Shown one piece after another: positions 62,690-64,000 of a stretch of 64,000 nucleotides of DNA; positions within the stretch are counted from its first letter, which is position 1, and each line of letters starts with the position of its first letter. This DNA is from Brasenia schreberi (lineage: Eukaryota; Streptophyta; Magnoliopsida; Nymphaeales; Cabombaceae): assembly GCA_036023115.1 (NCBI GenBank), contig JAYKKT010000090.1, positions 27,177,501 through 27,241,500 of the forward strand, given 5' to 3'. Position numbers and translations under genes: made by a program. Below the pieces are notes generated by a model. That model saw nothing but the letters and a program-made list of their open reading frames with translations, was not told where the DNA came from and did not search any database.

Positions 62690-64000
62690 AAGGAGATTCC
62701 TCGCATAAATGCATCAACCCTTGTAAAATAATTTTTATTGAAGAAGAATCAATAAAGTAGAATGGATCAAGTTACTTTCAACAATCGGCGAGTATTTGCC
62801 TCACCATACACTCACGATGGCTGGCTTAACATGACTGTTGGTTTCCTCTCTCTCTCTCTCTCTTAATTACATTTTCTTAAACAAGGATTATATAGTATTG
62901 TTCTAACTTGAAAGACAAAATTATCTTTACACATATAAAGGATCCAAGACCCTATATACTCTTTAACACTCCCCCTTAAGGTGGGAGAAAGATATTTATG
63001 ACTCCCAACTTACTAAGGATATTCATGAGATTCGACTTGTTGATAGTCTTTGTAAGGAAATCATCATGATGTTCTCTCAATGAAGTGTAGATGAGTTGAA
63101 ACTCATCAATTCTTACTTTCTCACGTATTAAGTGACAATCTATCTCAATACACTTTGTTCTTTCATAAAATGCATGATTGAAAACGATATATATAGTTGC
63201 CTTACTCTCATAACAAAGAGAAATAATATTTTCTGTTTTCATACCTAACTCAACCATAGTCCCTCTCATATTCCTTGTGCAAATGCTCGATATTCTGCCT
63301 CTGCACTAGATCTAGCCACTGCTGCTTGTTTTTTACTCTTTCATGAAACAACATTACCACCAATCATAGTGACTTAACTTGAAGCAAACTTCCTATCATC
63401 CAATGAGCCATTCTAATCATCATTCGTACATACTTCAATGTCAAAATATCTTCTGTTAGCATACAATATTCTATGATTTTGGAGCTTTTCAAATATTTGA
63501 TAATGCGGTATACAACTTGCATATGATTCGTAGAAGGAGCATGTATAAATCTACTTACCATTCTCACTGCATAAGCTATATATGGACGAATAATAGTAAG
63601 ATAGATTAGCTTACCCACTAATCTTTGATACACACCCACATCCTTATAATTTCAATTCATCTTTTTCGTATCATTGAGGAGGTCCAGAGTGTACTTTCTT
63701 TGTATTAGAAATACACCTTTGTTTGAATAGAGTACCTTTGTTCACAAAAAGTAGTGTAGTTTGCTTAAGTCTTTCAAGTCAAACAATTGATGTAATTTTG
63801 CCTTAAATAAAGTAATTTCCTCAATATCATCACTTGTCACAATATTACCATTATCATAAACTATTAGTAGAAATATCCCTTTGCCATATTTCATAAACAA
63901 TGTATGATCATTGGTGCTTCTGTGGTATCTTAGGTTAATGATACCATCACTAAACTTTTCAAATCATGCTCTAGAGATTATTTTAGACCATAAATAACTT
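62690..64000 (-). mobile_element. 3' part of a decayed Ty1/copia retrotransposon, runs off the window
   Basis: On the minus strand the polypurine tract AAGGGGGAG lies at about 62968-62976, directly before an LTR that starts TGTTAAAGAGTATATAGG at 62966. The LTR's far end was not found; 62690 is a guess. It includes a CT run at 62846-62863. Upstream on the minus strand are the RT end and connection/RNase H part of a copia pol: [64 protein letters not shown] and [10 protein letters not shown]. Several stops break the frame. The 5' part lies beyond 64000. Confidence 0.8.
63260..64000 (-). pseudogene. Copia pol remnant (RT C-terminus and RNase H region)
   Basis: Frames running from 64000 down to about 63260 carry the RT end and the typical [18 protein letters not shown] and H...V.RI..YLKSS blocks, then RNase H text with LVVMLFHERVKNKQQWLDLV and QRQNIEHLHKE. 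At least three in-frame stops or frame changes are present. It belongs to the element at 62690-64000. Confidence 0.75.

Overview
This is a 64 kb piece of a nuclear plant genome, most likely from a flowering plant. It has spliced genes with GT..AG introns, plant-type protein families (CYP96-like P450, EF-hand NCL exchanger, SAG12/SAG39-like cysteine protease), Ty3/gypsy and Ty1/copia LTR elements, SINEs and long (AT)n microsatellites. Genes are sparse and most of the window is AT-rich repeat debris. I cannot name the species.

Three protein-coding genes look intact, all on the + strand: an intronless CYP96A-like cytochrome P450 (16749-18341); a nine-exon homogentisate 1,2-dioxygenase (35381-39517, 464 codons predicted); and a seven-exon sodium/calcium exchanger NCL-type gene with two EF hands (55484-61949, 568 codons predicted). 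They act in unrelated processes (cuticular wax or fatty-chain hydroxylation, tyrosine breakdown, cation transport) and show no sign of functional clustering.

The rest is a record of decay and insertion. Left part (1-16 kb): SINE copies, AT/GA microsatellites, a 75-80 bp-armed hairpin at 13.4 kb and a probable old gypsy LTR. 18.7-24.7 kb: a decayed Ty3/gypsy element with gag, RT, RNase H, integrase and chromodomain-like remnants and one roughly 2 kb LTR. 30.4-31.9 kb: a broken papain-like protease (minus strand) with no start codon, one internal stop and no catalytic-cysteine region, lying among CACTA-like ends. 33.5-34.1 kb: a candidate hAT-type element. 40.4-41.7 kb: a small non-autonomous LTR element.

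42.5-49.7 kb is the most unusual stretch. The 5' and 3' ends of a DEAH9/DHX35-type RNA helicase gene survive as a pseudogene whose middle is gone. Between them lie a 3.5 kb minus-strand LTR element that carries a protein phosphatase 2C fragment instead of recognisable pol genes, a BED zinc-finger fragment, and two SINE copies, one with a perfect 21 bp target-site duplication. The right edge (about 62.7-64 kb) is the 3' part of a decayed Ty1/copia element that runs out of the window.

I found no rRNA gene, credible tRNA gene, CRISPR array or bacterial-type system, and nothing that I would call a new biological system. The strongest leads are the PP2C-carrying LTR element, the SINE families with visible target duplications (one insertion only 32 bp long) and the hairpin locus.
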